Below are positions 46,802-57,489 of a DNA stretch of 64,000 nt, piece by piece. The stretch comes from Ilex aquifolium (Eukaryota > Streptophyta > Magnoliopsida > Aquifoliales > Aquifoliaceae), in contig OX637391.1 in the NCBI GenBank assembly GCA_951799425.1, positions 13,448,551-13,512,550 of the forward strand, read 5' to 3'. A program made the position numbers and the translations under genes. The notes below the pieces were generated by a model. That model had not been told where the DNA came from, ran no database searches, and was given only the letters and a program-made list of their open reading frames with translations. Positions within the stretch are counted from its first letter, which is position 1, and the number at the start of each line of letters is the position of its first letter.

Positions 46802-47019
46802 AGTTTGGCGCCAAAACTCACATCCATTGAGTATAATATCCATTAAGCCCTTATTTCCTGACAATTTCCATGTTGCCATTAGTTTTAACGTCTGAAATAG
46901 ACAGATTGAGTTGATTGGTACAGATGTAAAAGTATAAGGGCTAAATTGGTACAATTGAATGTTCAGGGGCCAATTTAAAACGGACACTAAAGTTCGAGGG
47001 GCATTTATGTTGTTTACCC
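46802..47019 (-). repeat. Right terminal inverted repeat of the MULE
   Basis: Reverse complement begins gggtaaacaacataaatgcc. It is the presumed promoter side of the mudrA-like gene, whose ATG lies 220 bp inside it. Confidence 0.95.
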
Positions 47020-47028
47020 TAACTTTTT
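47020..47028. repeat. 9-bp target site duplication of the MULE, right (taacttttt)
   Basis: Exact match to 41834-41842. Confidence 0.92.
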
Positions 47029-48162
47029 TGGGGTGGGTTTTAACTTTTTGGGGATATAGTTTCAACTTTTATGCATTAGTTTATACTTTTTGGGCTTGTG
47101 TTTCAACTTTTATGAATTGAGTTATAACGTTTTGGGGTGGATTCTAACTTATGTGGGAGGTGTTCCAACTTTTATGGTGAGATTTCAACTATTTTGGATT
47201 TGAGTTATAATTTTTTGGGGTTAAATCTAACTTTTTAGGATTGGATTATATTTTTTTTGGAGTTTCAACTTTTATGGATTAGGTTCTAACTTTTAGGCTT
47301 AGGTTTCAACTTTTTTGGATTGGGTTCTAACGTTTGGGGTAGGGGTTCCAACTTTTTTGGGTAAGGGTATAACTTTTTTGGGGTGGGTTGTAACTTTTTG
47401 GCGATATAGTTTCAACTTTTATGCATTAGTTTATACTTTTTGGGCTTGTGTTTCAACTTTTATGAATTGAGTTATAACGTTTTGGGGTGGATTCTAACTT
47501 ATGTAGGTTCCAACTTTTATGGTATGATTTTAACTATTTTGGATTTGGGTTATAACTTTTTGGGGTTAGATCTAACTTTTTAGGATTGGATTTTTTTTTT
47601 TTTTGGAGTTTCAACTTTTATGGATTAGTTTCTAACTTTTATGTTTCGGTTTCAACTTTTTTGGATTGGGTTCTAACGTTTGGGGTAGAGGTTCAGACTT
47701 TTTTGGGTGAGGGTATAACTATTTTGGGGTGGGTTCTAACTTTTTGGGGATATAGTTTCAACTTTTATGCATTAGTTTATACTTTTTGGACTTGTGTTTC
47801 AACTTATATGAATTGAGTTATAACGTTTTGGGGTGGATTCTAACTTATGTGGGAGGGGTTCCAACTTTTATGCTATGATTTTAACTATTTTGGATTTGGG
47901 TTATAACTTTTTGGGGTTAGATCTAACCTTTTAGGATTGGATAATTTCTTTTTGGAGTTTCAACTTTTATGGATTAGTTTCTATAGGCTTAGGTTTCAAC
48001 TTTTTTGGGTAAGGGTATAACTTTTTTGGGGTGGGTTGTAACTTTTTGGGATATAATTTCAACTTTTATGCATTAGTTTATACTTTTTGGGCTTGTGTTT
48101 CAACTTTTATGAAATGAGTTATAACGTTTTAGGGTGGATTCTAACTTATGTGGGAGGGGTTC
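47029..48162 (+). repeat. Higher-order minisatellite array, middle block
   Basis: Same units and same higher-order order as the left block; the MULE and then the solo LTR split the array. Confidence 0.9.
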
Positions 48163-50704
48163 TGTAACGCCCCAAATACCACGCTGGACGGCATTACATT
48201 CTAAAACCATTTATACCATGAGAGCAACTAATATAATTCATTCATAAATAAAAGTTCATTCACCATATCTAATAATTACAACATTATCCCAAAAGATCAA
48301 GCCAAAATGTGGCGATTTCATCCCAAAAGATTCAAAGTTAATCTAGCAGCGGACTAACAAAAGATTATATTTTTACATGATCTCAAAATAACTCTTCCAT
48401 CTAATACAAAGATGGACAGTCTAAATATCCCCATCTGGATCCACATGCCCGTCACCTATACGATCTCCTTCTGAAGCATCACTTGAAAAATGGATTGTTT
48501 GTAGGGGGTGAGCACTAAGCTCTGTAGGAAAATCCTCCCAAACCCGAACAAGGTTTAGAAAACATAGAAAACGGTCGGTCTCTTTTCACAAATAACATAT
48601 ATAGCTTTTGAGATAACACCGGGACATTTAACGGATCTCAAGTTTAAGTAAAAACAGTAATTGAATGAATACATGCACACAATATACAATTAATACACCA
48701 TTCCACCATTCACCGTTTCCACAATAACCCATATATAACTTATAATCCATTTCCACCATACACCGTTTCCACAAGTTCTCGTGGCATCCCATACTACCCC
48801 AGGACTCTTGCAGAAACTGTCTATGGTAGAATGAAGGATATACGACTGTACTCGTATCTCAGGTATGAAGCACGACTCCGCATGGTCACCATCGAGAATA
48901 TCATGTCCCGCGCAAGTACATACCAATGCTACCCCGTGAGCAATAGTGGTTTAGTCTTACCAAAGCACTAACCCCACTATGAGTGGTAGGAAAAGTTCTT
49001 ACCAAAGAAGACGTCTACCCACTCCATGATACCTAGTCAATAGTAACCCATGTTCATATCGAGCAACCATACAAGAGATACAATACCAACTATTTTCTCA
49101 ATTAACAAGCAAGTTCCACAATTTAGTTTTCTGTGGTATGAGCATCCTTACAAGGAACTTCTCACCCATGTTCATCCAAACAACATTCCATAATTTCAAT
49201 ACCAACACTTATCACACATATCCAACAATTCCCCCAAATCCACAACTTTCGCAAGTGATATTTCCCATAAAACATATTTAAGAAAAAGTACATGAGATCA
49301 TCAAAAGTATCATTTTATTGTTCAATACAAATCGCTAGAGTTTTGAAATCAAGAACAAATGAATGATCAAGCTTTGGAACTCAAGAACAAAGGACAAATC
49401 AAGTCTTGAATCCCTAACAACAAATATCAAGCTTGAAATCAAGAATAAATGGTAAATCAAGTCTTGAATCCATAACAACAAATATCAAGCTTGGAATCAA
49501 GAATAAAGGAACAATTAAGTATTAAAATCGACAACAAACGAATATCAAGATTGAAATCAATAACCAAGGATAAATCAAGAGAAAACCCACTTCCCTTGAA
49601 GAACTAGGGCATACAAGGGGTTTAGTGATTACCCAACCATCACATAGTTTAATACAAGGTAATAATTGCAAGAATAACAAGAAATGATGAATTAATAGCA
49701 AGTATATATGATTGAGAGTCAAGAGAATGCATATATATAGTAGCCCTAACCTCAATGTAAGAGAATGGAAGAAAACCCCTACCTTGAATCCAAGAGTTAT
49801 AAGCTAACCCAAGCTCCAAAGATCTCCTTCCTCCCTTCTCCTTCTCCTTCTTGTCTTCTCTTAGGGTTCTAAGAGATGTGGGTAAGGGTGTAGTGAATGT
49901 GTATAGGAAGAGAGGAGAAAAATGGTGTTCTTGAGGAATTTTGGGTTTGATTTCTATGAGGTGTGAATCTATCTTGATCTTGGTATTTTTCCCTTTCTTT
50001 ATCTCCTCCTAGGGCTCTAAGATGTTTGTGGTGAGGATGAGATGAAGAATGGGGCAAATAGGGCTTGGAATGGGTGTTTTAAAACCCAAAATCCCGACTT
50101 TTTACTGTTCGGGAAGGCTCCAGTCAAAGGGTACCGGTACTGGGTACCGGTATCAATTAGTTACTGGTTCGGGGGTACCGGTACTGTTCGGTACCGGTAC
50201 TGGGTACCGGTACTGTTTGGCTGCTTCGACTTCCAGAGCAGTTTTGACCCCTTTAGAGGTCGAATTGGAAAATTTCCAAGAGATACACTTTTGTAGCCCT
50301 AGATGTCTACTATCTACTGCCAAAATTTCAGATCAATTGGATGTAAGGATAAAAATTTATGGCTAAAATACTAGAAGATGTCCAAGATACTTTTTACCCA
50401 ATTTCACTCTAAAGTGGGTTTTAACTCCAAAATACTTCCTAACTTCCAATACACCTCATATTACCTCTCCCAAGGTTGTTCGACCTTCCGGATTCAATGG
50501 AAGCATTATTTTGACCTAAAAACCTTTAGAAACTTGTCTAATCACCCTTTCCAAGTTTAAACATCTTCGACACGTAGCTTCCCAATCAAATTGTCTCCAT
50601 AGCATTTATTCCTACGGTTTATTCTTATGTCACTACATATATCTACAGTTTTAAAACAATTATCTACTATATATCTATATACAAAAAAAATGCGGGGTGT
50701 TACA
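48163..50704 (-). mobile_element. Solo LTR (2,542 bp), probably gypsy type, minus orientation
   Basis: Ends are TGTAACGCCCC and GGGGTGTTACA, a TG...CA pair with an imperfect inverted end repeat. The flanks are ggttc (48158-48162) and ggttt (50705-50709), a 5-bp target duplication with one C-to-T change; removing the insert restores the minisatellite unit. There is no primer binding site, gag or pol. Read on the minus strand it ends TTTGGGGCGTTACA, like the complete gypsy LTR (TTTTGGGGCGTCACA), and holds a similar 'gtgctcaccc' motif. Length and ends suggest a relative, though the bodies differ. It probably arose by recombination between two LTRs. Confidence 0.8.
50128..50214. repeat. GTACCGGTAC palindrome cluster in the solo LTR
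   Basis: Five copies of GTACCGGTAC or its 8-base core TACCGGTA lie within 87 bp, echoing the GCTACCGGTAGC arrays of the complete element. Confidence 0.9.
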
Positions 50705-51720
50705 GGTTTCAACTTTTATGGAATGATTTTAACTATTTTGGATTTGGGTTATAACTTTTTGGGGTTAGATCTAACCCTTTAGGATTGGATTATTTTTTTT
50801 TGGAGTTTCAACTTTTATGGATAGTTTCTAACTTTTAGGCTTAGGTTTCAACTTTTTTGGATTGGGTTCTAACGTTTGGGGTAGGGGTTCCAACTTTTTT
50901 GGGTAAGGGTATAACTTTTTTGGGGTGTGTTCTAACTTTTTGGGGATATAGTTTCAACTTTTATGCATTAGTTTATACTTTTTGGGCTTGTGTTTCAACT
51001 TTTATGAATTGAGTTATAACGTTTTGGTGTGGGTTCTAACTTATGTGGGAGAGGTTCCAACTTTTATGGTATGATTTTAACTATTTTGGATTTGGGTTAT
51101 AACTTTTTGGGGTTAGATCTAACTTTTTGAGATTGGATTATTTTTTTTTTTTGGAGTTTCAACTTTTATGGATTAGTTTCTAACTTTTAGGCTTAGGTTT
51201 CAACTTTTTTGGGTAAGGGTATAATTTTTTTGGGGTGGGTTCTAACTTTTTGGGATATAGTTTCAACTTTTATGCATTAGTTTATACTTTTTGGGTTTGT
51301 GTTTCAACTTTTATGAATTGAGTTATAACGTTTTGGGGTGGATTCTAACTTATGTGGGAAGGGTTCCAACTTTTATGGTATGATTTTAACTATTTTGGAT
51401 TTGGGTTATAACTTTTTGGGGTTAGATCTAACTTTTTAGGATTGGATTATTTTTTTTTTGGAGTTTCAACTTTTATGGATAGTTTCTAACTTTTAGGCTT
51501 AGGTTTCTACTTTTTTAGATTGGGTTCTATCGTTTGGGATAGGAGTTCTAACTTTTTTGGGTAAGGGTATAATTTTTTTGGGTGGGTTCTAATTTTTTGG
51601 GGATATAGTTTCAACTTTTATGCATTAGTTTATACTTTTTGGGCTTGCGTTTCAACTTTTATGAATTGAGTTATAACGTTTTGGGGTGAATTATAACTTA
51701 TATGTGAGTTACAATTTTAA
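50705..51720 (+). repeat. Higher-order minisatellite array, right block
   Basis: Continues the same higher-order repeat for about three more periods, then decays after 51700. Confidence 0.88.
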
Positions 51721-53104
51721 AAGTGAATTTACTACATTTTTGAGATATGTTATCAGCTTTTTGTATGTGGTTTTTTTTCAAATCCTACTTTTTTTCCATT
51801 ACCGGTTCAGTAGGTAACCGGTATCCTACTTTTTAAACTGATCAACGGCTACAAAGAAGAAAAATTACATCAATGGCCGAAATTGAATATCGGTACCATA
51901 TCGAAAAGTAAAATTCGGTATTATAGACGACCCTTTAATCTATATCACTGTTATAGACAACTTAACATTTATTGCCAAACAAATATTTAATCTAATACTC
52001 TATCCTCAACCCTCCCCCATACACCATCTGTCCTTTCTCTCTCTATCGTCTCCCTGGATTGTACCTCCTCTGTCTCTCTCTCGATCGATCGATCTCGACA
52101 CTGCCAATACCCCTCTCCATGCCAAAGATTCCACCACCATCAGCATTATTACCACTTGAAACCCTAAAGCCCCCTCTCAGTTGAATCACCATAATCAGTT
52201 TTATTACCACCTTTTTGTCTGGCTTGTGGCATGTGGTGGTTGTGGGTATGTGATCAAGGTGTGAAGGTGGGTGGTCTCACGATGTAGAGGTGGGTATTTT
52301 GGTGGTGGGTGAGCCGTGGTGGTTCTATTTGGGTGATTCTAGATTTGTGGTGGTTTTATGAGGTTATAGGTGCGGTTTTATTGGGTCTTGATGAGTGGTA
52401 TTTCGGGTTTTACGCTGGAGTGCAGTGCTAGTGTAATGGTTAGGTTGAGGCTGACGGAGTAGTGGTGGTGTTGTGGCGGTGCCGATGAGGGCAATCGTGT
52501 GTGGATTTGATGGAGCACATAATTAAATCAATTAAAGAAATTAACTTGACTTTAGAGATAATTATTTTAATTAATTGAATTGATTTAGATTTGGTTTAAG
52601 TTTGCGATAAATTTCATTTATTAACAAAGTTAATAAAATTTGGTAAGAATTTAAGGACAAATAAGATTTGGTATAAGTTTGGGACAAAATTAACTTTATT
52701 AATGAAATAAATAAGATTTTGTTTCCATTTGAGATCAATTATGTTAATTAACTAAAAGTAGGATGTTGTAAAATTAACTAAAGTTTAATAAGTGCGAAAT
52801 CTTTTGGATTTAAATAAGGACGAAATCTTTTGGATTTAGTGTAGTATAGTCATTTTATTGTGGCTGTTAGAAAAAGAGAACAATTGTTACTGACAAGAGA
52901 GATCAATGTTATTTTTAAAATAAGAAGGGGTTTAATTGTTATTTGACAAAATTTCAGATAAAGTAGATATAATCTATGCTATTTATAAATGTCAGCATAT
53001 GTGAAAATTTTTTGATTTCCTATTTCACCATTAATTATTACTATAAAGTCAATTATACCCAGATATTTTTCTGTCTTTCATACATATTTGACTTCCAAAA
53101 TATT
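51721..53104. other. Spacer with a CT-rich leader-like stretch, no gene seen
   Basis: 52020-52190 is pyrimidine-rich with a (GATC)n run near 52080-52095 and resembles the leaders of the Ulp1-like genes, again beside minisatellite. 52200-52500 is GT-rich. 52500-53100 is AT-rich with repeated 'gaaatcttttggattta' pieces. No protein was recognised. Confidence 0.45.
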
Positions 53105-53480
53105 AGCTAGATAAACTTTATGACTTGATAGATAAACTTTATCAAAATATTAGCGTGATAAACTTTATTGGTAGATAAACTTTATCGAAATATTAGCTAG
53201 ATAAACTTTATCTTTATGGCTTAGTAGATAAACTTTATCTATATGATTTGCAATAACATTCTTTCTTTTCCATTCAATTCGGCAAACTCAATTCGACAAA
53301 CTCAATTAGAATTCTAATACCACGTACTGCTAATTTTTAGGTGATAAATACAGCTAGATAAACTTTATCTCTATGACTTAGTAGATAAACTTTATCTCTA
53401 TGACTTAGTAGATAAACTTTATAAAGAATTAGTTAAACTACTTTATCTCTATGACTTAGTAAATAAATTTTATCTATATG
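53105..53480. repeat. Cluster of GATAAACTTTATC near-palindromes
   Basis: About ten copies of GATAAACTTTATC (a 6+1+6 inverted repeat) or close variants lie in 375 bp, with irregular spacers such as 'tatgacttagta'. Confidence 0.88.
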
Positions 53481-53924
53481 ACTTGTCATAACATTCTTTC
53501 TTTTCCATTCTGTGAGCCTTTTTTATTTTCTCCGTTATTTGATTAGTCATCTTTGTTTTTTCCCTATGTTATTTGATTAGTCATCGTACAAGAATTTGTC
53601 CATTTTACACATGACAGAATGCATGTAGCCACTAGACGAGACCATCAAAATAAAGTACATAACAATCCTACTTGTAATAGAAAACCAGTTTTTAACATTG
53701 AGTGCTATTTTGATTAAGCTACTGCCACTAATAGAATTCCAGAATTCTACTAATAAAAGAATTACTAAACTAATCAACTAATTGAAAACTGTTTTTTTTT
53801 ACTGTTATAGTAGTCATCTCTCCCTCCCTCCCCCTCTCTCTCTCTTTCGATTAATGAGATTGAAAGTTTAACTCTCTCCCTCCTCCTTTGTCTCTATCTT
53901 TATGCTTTAATGAATATTGACATT
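53481..53924. other. Spacer, no gene seen
   Basis: AT-rich with a pyrimidine run at 53815-53850. The minus-strand frame at 53577-53777 has no recognisable content. Confidence 0.4.
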
Positions 53925-54240
53925 GGTGTGACACTTAATTTTCCTTAATTTAATGTCAAACAACTTTCTAAGAGATTAGTGTGGTAGGTCGAGTATTTGG
54001 CATAATTGAGGTTAGTTTATTAATTCCTATGTTTACGTTTAAATTTTATGTGGCACTTAATTTTTCTTAATTTAATGTCAAGCATCTTTCTAAGAGATTG
54101 GTGTGGTACGTCGAGTATTCGGCATAATTAAGATTAGTTTATTAATTCCTATGTTTTAGTTTATTAGATTGGTGTGGCAGGTCGAATATCCGGCATAATT
54201 GAGGTTAGTTTATTAATTCCTATGTTTACGTTAAAATTTT
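53925..54240 (+). repeat. Three tandem units of a ~60-120-bp repeat
   Basis: The segment 'gtggtaggtcgagtatttgg' plus 'cataattgaggttagtttat' occurs at about 53980, 54102 and 54173 with small changes. The third unit is shortened at its 5' side. Confidence 0.88.
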
Positions 54241-55344
54241 CTATGTTGGATGTAATATTAAAAATTGGATATTAAGGGTGAAATATTTTTATTTTAACTA
54301 ATAATTTATTTTATTTTTTAAAATTACATAATTTAAAATTATAGAGAAAAAGGAAAAATAAGAAAGAGGTATAGCACAAAAAAAGACATAGGTAGGGTTA
54401 GTGACGTTGTCTAATATCGGGAGCCATGCAGAGATGATGATGTTTTTGGGGGGAAAATATGAAATTAATTTTGTATCATTGTCTTAAAACAGATATAAAA
54501 TAAATCTATCTTGATTGTTGTTATATTTTTATAAATTGAGATATTAAAAGAATATTAATAAAAGATGCAATTTTAAAAGATTAAAAGATGCAGCAAAGTA
54601 TAGTTGCATGATGGATCAAAAAGTATTAAAAGATGCAATTTTAATCTCATTTTTATTCAAATTTAACGTAATAATAATACATGTGAATAATTTTTGTATA
54701 CACAAATTAATAAAACATATTAAGCATATATGTATCTAAATGAAATATTATTTTAAATTTATCAAACTTAATTTTTCATTTTTCATATTCTATTATAGGA
54801 TTATGAAAACTTTGTATGTTCTCAAAATTCCTTATTTTAACTATAAGGAAACAGATTTTTTTTTTTAAAAATGTTAAAGTTCTATTCTTTTAGAAATTCG
54901 TGATTGAGAGTGATTTTTTACTAATGTTTGAAAAATTAAATTTTATGAAATTCATTAGATTAAGATTCCACTTATAATTCATTGAATAAAAAAAAATAAT
55001 TATCAATATACTAATCATATTAGAATCTTACTATAATTGGGAATTAGTTAGATCAATTGGGATACGATTTAATATACTACTCTATAAACTACAATCTATT
55101 TTCACATGAAATCTTAATACAATTTAAAAATTTTATTGTGACTGAAGAATTATATTAATGTAACATAAATTGATTAAAAAACTACATATACGATTATTTA
55201 ATTGGAAGTTAACTAATTACCAAATACAATTGAAAAATTAAAAGGTTAAGCGCCTTTTTCCTTGGTACTTTAATTCTTAATTTACTTTTAAAATAAACTT
55301 CATATTTCTAATAAATTTAATAACAAATTAATGATCTAAATTTT
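54241..55344. other. Very AT-rich spacer, no gene seen
   Basis: No frame or motif was recognised. It may be the body of a non-coding Helitron whose 3' end is at 55374. Confidence 0.4.
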
Positions 55345-55374
55345 TTCACGTGCAACGCACATGTGCATTACTAG
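55345..55374 (+). mobile_element. Possible Helitron 3' terminus
   Basis: 'tcacgtgcaacgcacatgtg' followed by 'cattactag' and then t. Plant Helitrons end in CTAG (CTRR) about 10 bases after a short GC-rich hairpin and insert before T. GCACATGTGC is a perfect palindrome. No 5' TC end could be fixed and no Rep-helicase is present. Confidence 0.35.
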
Positions 55375-56286
55375 TTTACTCAAAAACAAAAACACCCTGA
55401 ATTATCAAAGAAATATTAATATAACGATTATACCATATTATCATTGTAATATAATACAATTGATCAATTATGAATAATCATGTACAACTAATAAATTTCA
55501 CCAAATTATATAACCATCAATAACTCCCATATTCATAAATTTATAATATAAAACATGGCAAACTTCAAAAAATTCATCTGATGGTCTTAAATAAACTCAT
55601 CCAAAGACTATCAACATTCTTTTCAGAATCATTCACATTATATCGTACTTTCAAACATTGGTTATCCTAGTATTTGTATAACTTATGAGCAATGATATAG
55701 GAATCTTATTTGGTGATCTTATTTAGAAACCTAATGATGTGATTTTAATGCAACTATTGAATTAATTGTGAGTTTCAATGTTAGATGAAACCCACAACCA
55801 ATCTAATAATTATACATCATCAAATTCTTAAATAAATTCTCGAGATAAAGTCTAAATAACATTTCTCTTTAACTTGTTATGGAACTCGTACCACATCGTT
55901 TTGATGGGGTTAATTATCAAACAAATTTTTGATGTTGCTAATAAATGCTTACGCGCATTAAAGATAGTGAAAAAAACGTCATAGTCGCCGACACTGAGAA
56001 AAGGTTAAAATTTGCGTAGATCTCCACAAGTGCTACCTATATATGTGTAAATGGCTTCGAACCCACAACACAGATTGCAAATCCAATCCAAAATTGGAGA
56101 ACAATAGAATCATTTCTCAACCTTGGCCTCTAAAATTTCTGCTTCTTCAGCATACAAAATGATTGTGTTTAAGCAGTAGAGTCGTATAATAATACAAATA
56201 GTATTGTTCAACTTGAAGATCTCTTATTTCTTCCGTTTCTTTCTGGGTAATCATTGACCAGGTACGTAACATGGCTTTTTGAGAAC
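55375..56286. other. AT-rich spacer
   Basis: Contains an inverted partial copy of the dispersed 120-bp repeat (55565-55620: 'ctgatggtcttaaataaact'). No gene was recognised. Confidence 0.4.
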
Positions 56287-56665
56287 TTTCTTAATATCTT
56301 CTTTTTTGGCAATTGTAAAGATTTCACAATTATGGATTTGATCCAATTCCCAACTGTCTATTTGTGTACTTACAGGCATATGCACTGGCAGATCTATGTG
56401 AATTTATTCATGTAACTTTCCGGAAAAAAAGTTAATTGATGTACTTTAATGTCCTTTTTTTTTGTACCCATTACAATGTTACCTTTCGTAATCTCTTTTT
56501 GGCCTTGAAAAGAGTTCAGAGTTATGGGTTTAATCCAATTTTCGAATGTCTATTTGATACTTACAGAGACGCACTTGCAGATCTATGTGAATTAGTTGAT
56601 GTAACTTTCCGGAAATTTTTTTTATTGCTGTCCTTTAATGTTCTCTATTTGTACCCATTATATTC
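56287..56665. repeat. Tandem duplication, two units of ~190 bp
   Basis: 56287-56480 and 56481-56665 share 'gcagatctatgtgaatt', 'gatgtaactttccggaaa' and 'tttgtacccatta' in the same order, with many small differences. Confidence 0.85.
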
Positions 56666-56857
56666 TTATTATGATACATTAATGCTGGGTTGGGTTCAAA
56701 GTAGTTAGGAGAGTGCAATTTTGGTTAATTATTTGGAGATGTTGTGTTGAATCGAGGTGGGTTTTGATGGTGGAAGTCTGTTGTTTCAGATGGTGTATTT
56801 CTTTTTGTCCTTCTTGTTTTGCGATGTCTATGAATAAGTCTTCAATCTAGGCTTCCA

Positions 56858-56934
56858 TGAATCCTACACTACACTTGAATTGCGTGCTTGTTGGTTAAAG
56901 GGTAACTTACAATTCAAGTGTAGTGTAGGATTCA
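56858..56934. repeat. 25-bp perfect inverted repeat with a 27-base loop
   Basis: The arms 56858-56882 and 56910-56934 are exact reverse complements around 'cctacactacacttgaattg'. Such a foldback is far beyond chance. No coding content was seen around it. Confidence 0.9.
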
Positions 56935-57147
56935 AGGGTAACTTACACTCCATCATCGTCTCCACTTCTTTCTAAACATTCAGACTCCATTCTTTACTCT
57001 GTTTTCTTCCCTAACCCACTTCTGATGTCGATTTACAGCATGCCCAAAACCTTCTCACTCTATCATGTCCTTTGTTTTATCTAAATTGATTGATACACCA
57101 GAAACACTCAAATCTTGACTCACTAAACTTTTACCCCTTCTAACCCA

Positions 57148-57345
57148 CTTCGATTTCACTAATGCTATTGGGACATAATTGAAGGACATAATTTGGGGAC
57201 ATAATGAGTTGTCACCAATGAAATGATAGTGAAATATATTTAATGATGGGTCTCATTGTAGCATTAAATGAATTCATTATCATTTCATTGGTGACAACTC
57301 ATTATGTGCCCAAATTATGTTCCAATAGCATTGCTCCTTCGATTT
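57148..57345. mobile_element. Mutator-type MITE (180 bp) with 9-bp target duplication
   Basis: The element is 57157-57336, flanked by cttcgattt at 57148-57156 and 57337-57345, a perfect 9-bp duplication. The arms ('aatgctattgggacataatt' and its near reverse complement) extend almost to the centre. The left arm has an extra ~14-bp duplication. It carries no gene and depends on a transposase made elsewhere. It sits in the leader of the plus-strand LINE. Confidence 0.85.
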
Positions 57346-57391
57346 TAGTCTCCTTCATCTGCAACTCATTTTGGGTCTTTGAAAAACCAAA

Positions 57392-57424
57392 ATGTCAGAA
57401 GAACTAGAAACAAATTCTCAAAAG
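57392..57424 (+). pseudogene. Start of the first ORF of the outer LINE, cut after 11 codons
   Basis: ATG 57392 reads MSEELETNSQK, then poly(T) of the nested LINE begins. The 13-bp target duplication aaattctcaaaag (57412-57424 and 63235-63247) shows that the frame resumes at 63248. MSEEL-type starts are usual for the DUF4283 ORF of plant LINEs. The piece joins the fragment at 63248-63943. Confidence 0.7.
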
Positions 57425-57489
57425 ATTTTTTTTTTTTTTTTTATCAAGAAACTTTGTTATATTAAAACCTTAAAAAAACAACATAAAAT

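Larger units (their letters stand above)
41843..47019. mobile_element. Mutator-like element with mudrA-like gene and a GRF zinc-finger gene
   Basis: 5,177 bp. The terminal inverted repeats are about 218 bp, start GGGTAAAC, align without gaps over the first 208 bases and differ at roughly a dozen positions. A perfect 9-bp target duplication flanks the element, which sits within the minisatellite array. Inside, a mudrA-like transposase runs leftward from the right TIR (46582-43183) and a two-exon GRF-finger gene runs rightward from near the left TIR (42210-42577). The two are convergent. The transposase has several premature stops, so this copy could move only with help from elsewhere. Confidence 0.95.

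Noticed and set aside
48163-50704. Solo LTR read in plus orientation
   Set aside because: Its TACCGGTA cluster would then sit at the same offset as in the complete element. However, the end sequence (GGGGCGTTACA) and the 'gtgctcaccc' motif match only when read on the minus strand.
39640-51720. Short frames rich in Trp, Phe and Gly in the minisatellite
   Set aside because: They are generated by the G/T-rich repeat and recur with its period.
52020-52500. CT-rich and GT-rich stretch as start of a host gene
   Set aside because: No ATG with a protein-like frame follows and there is no splice pattern; only leader-like composition.
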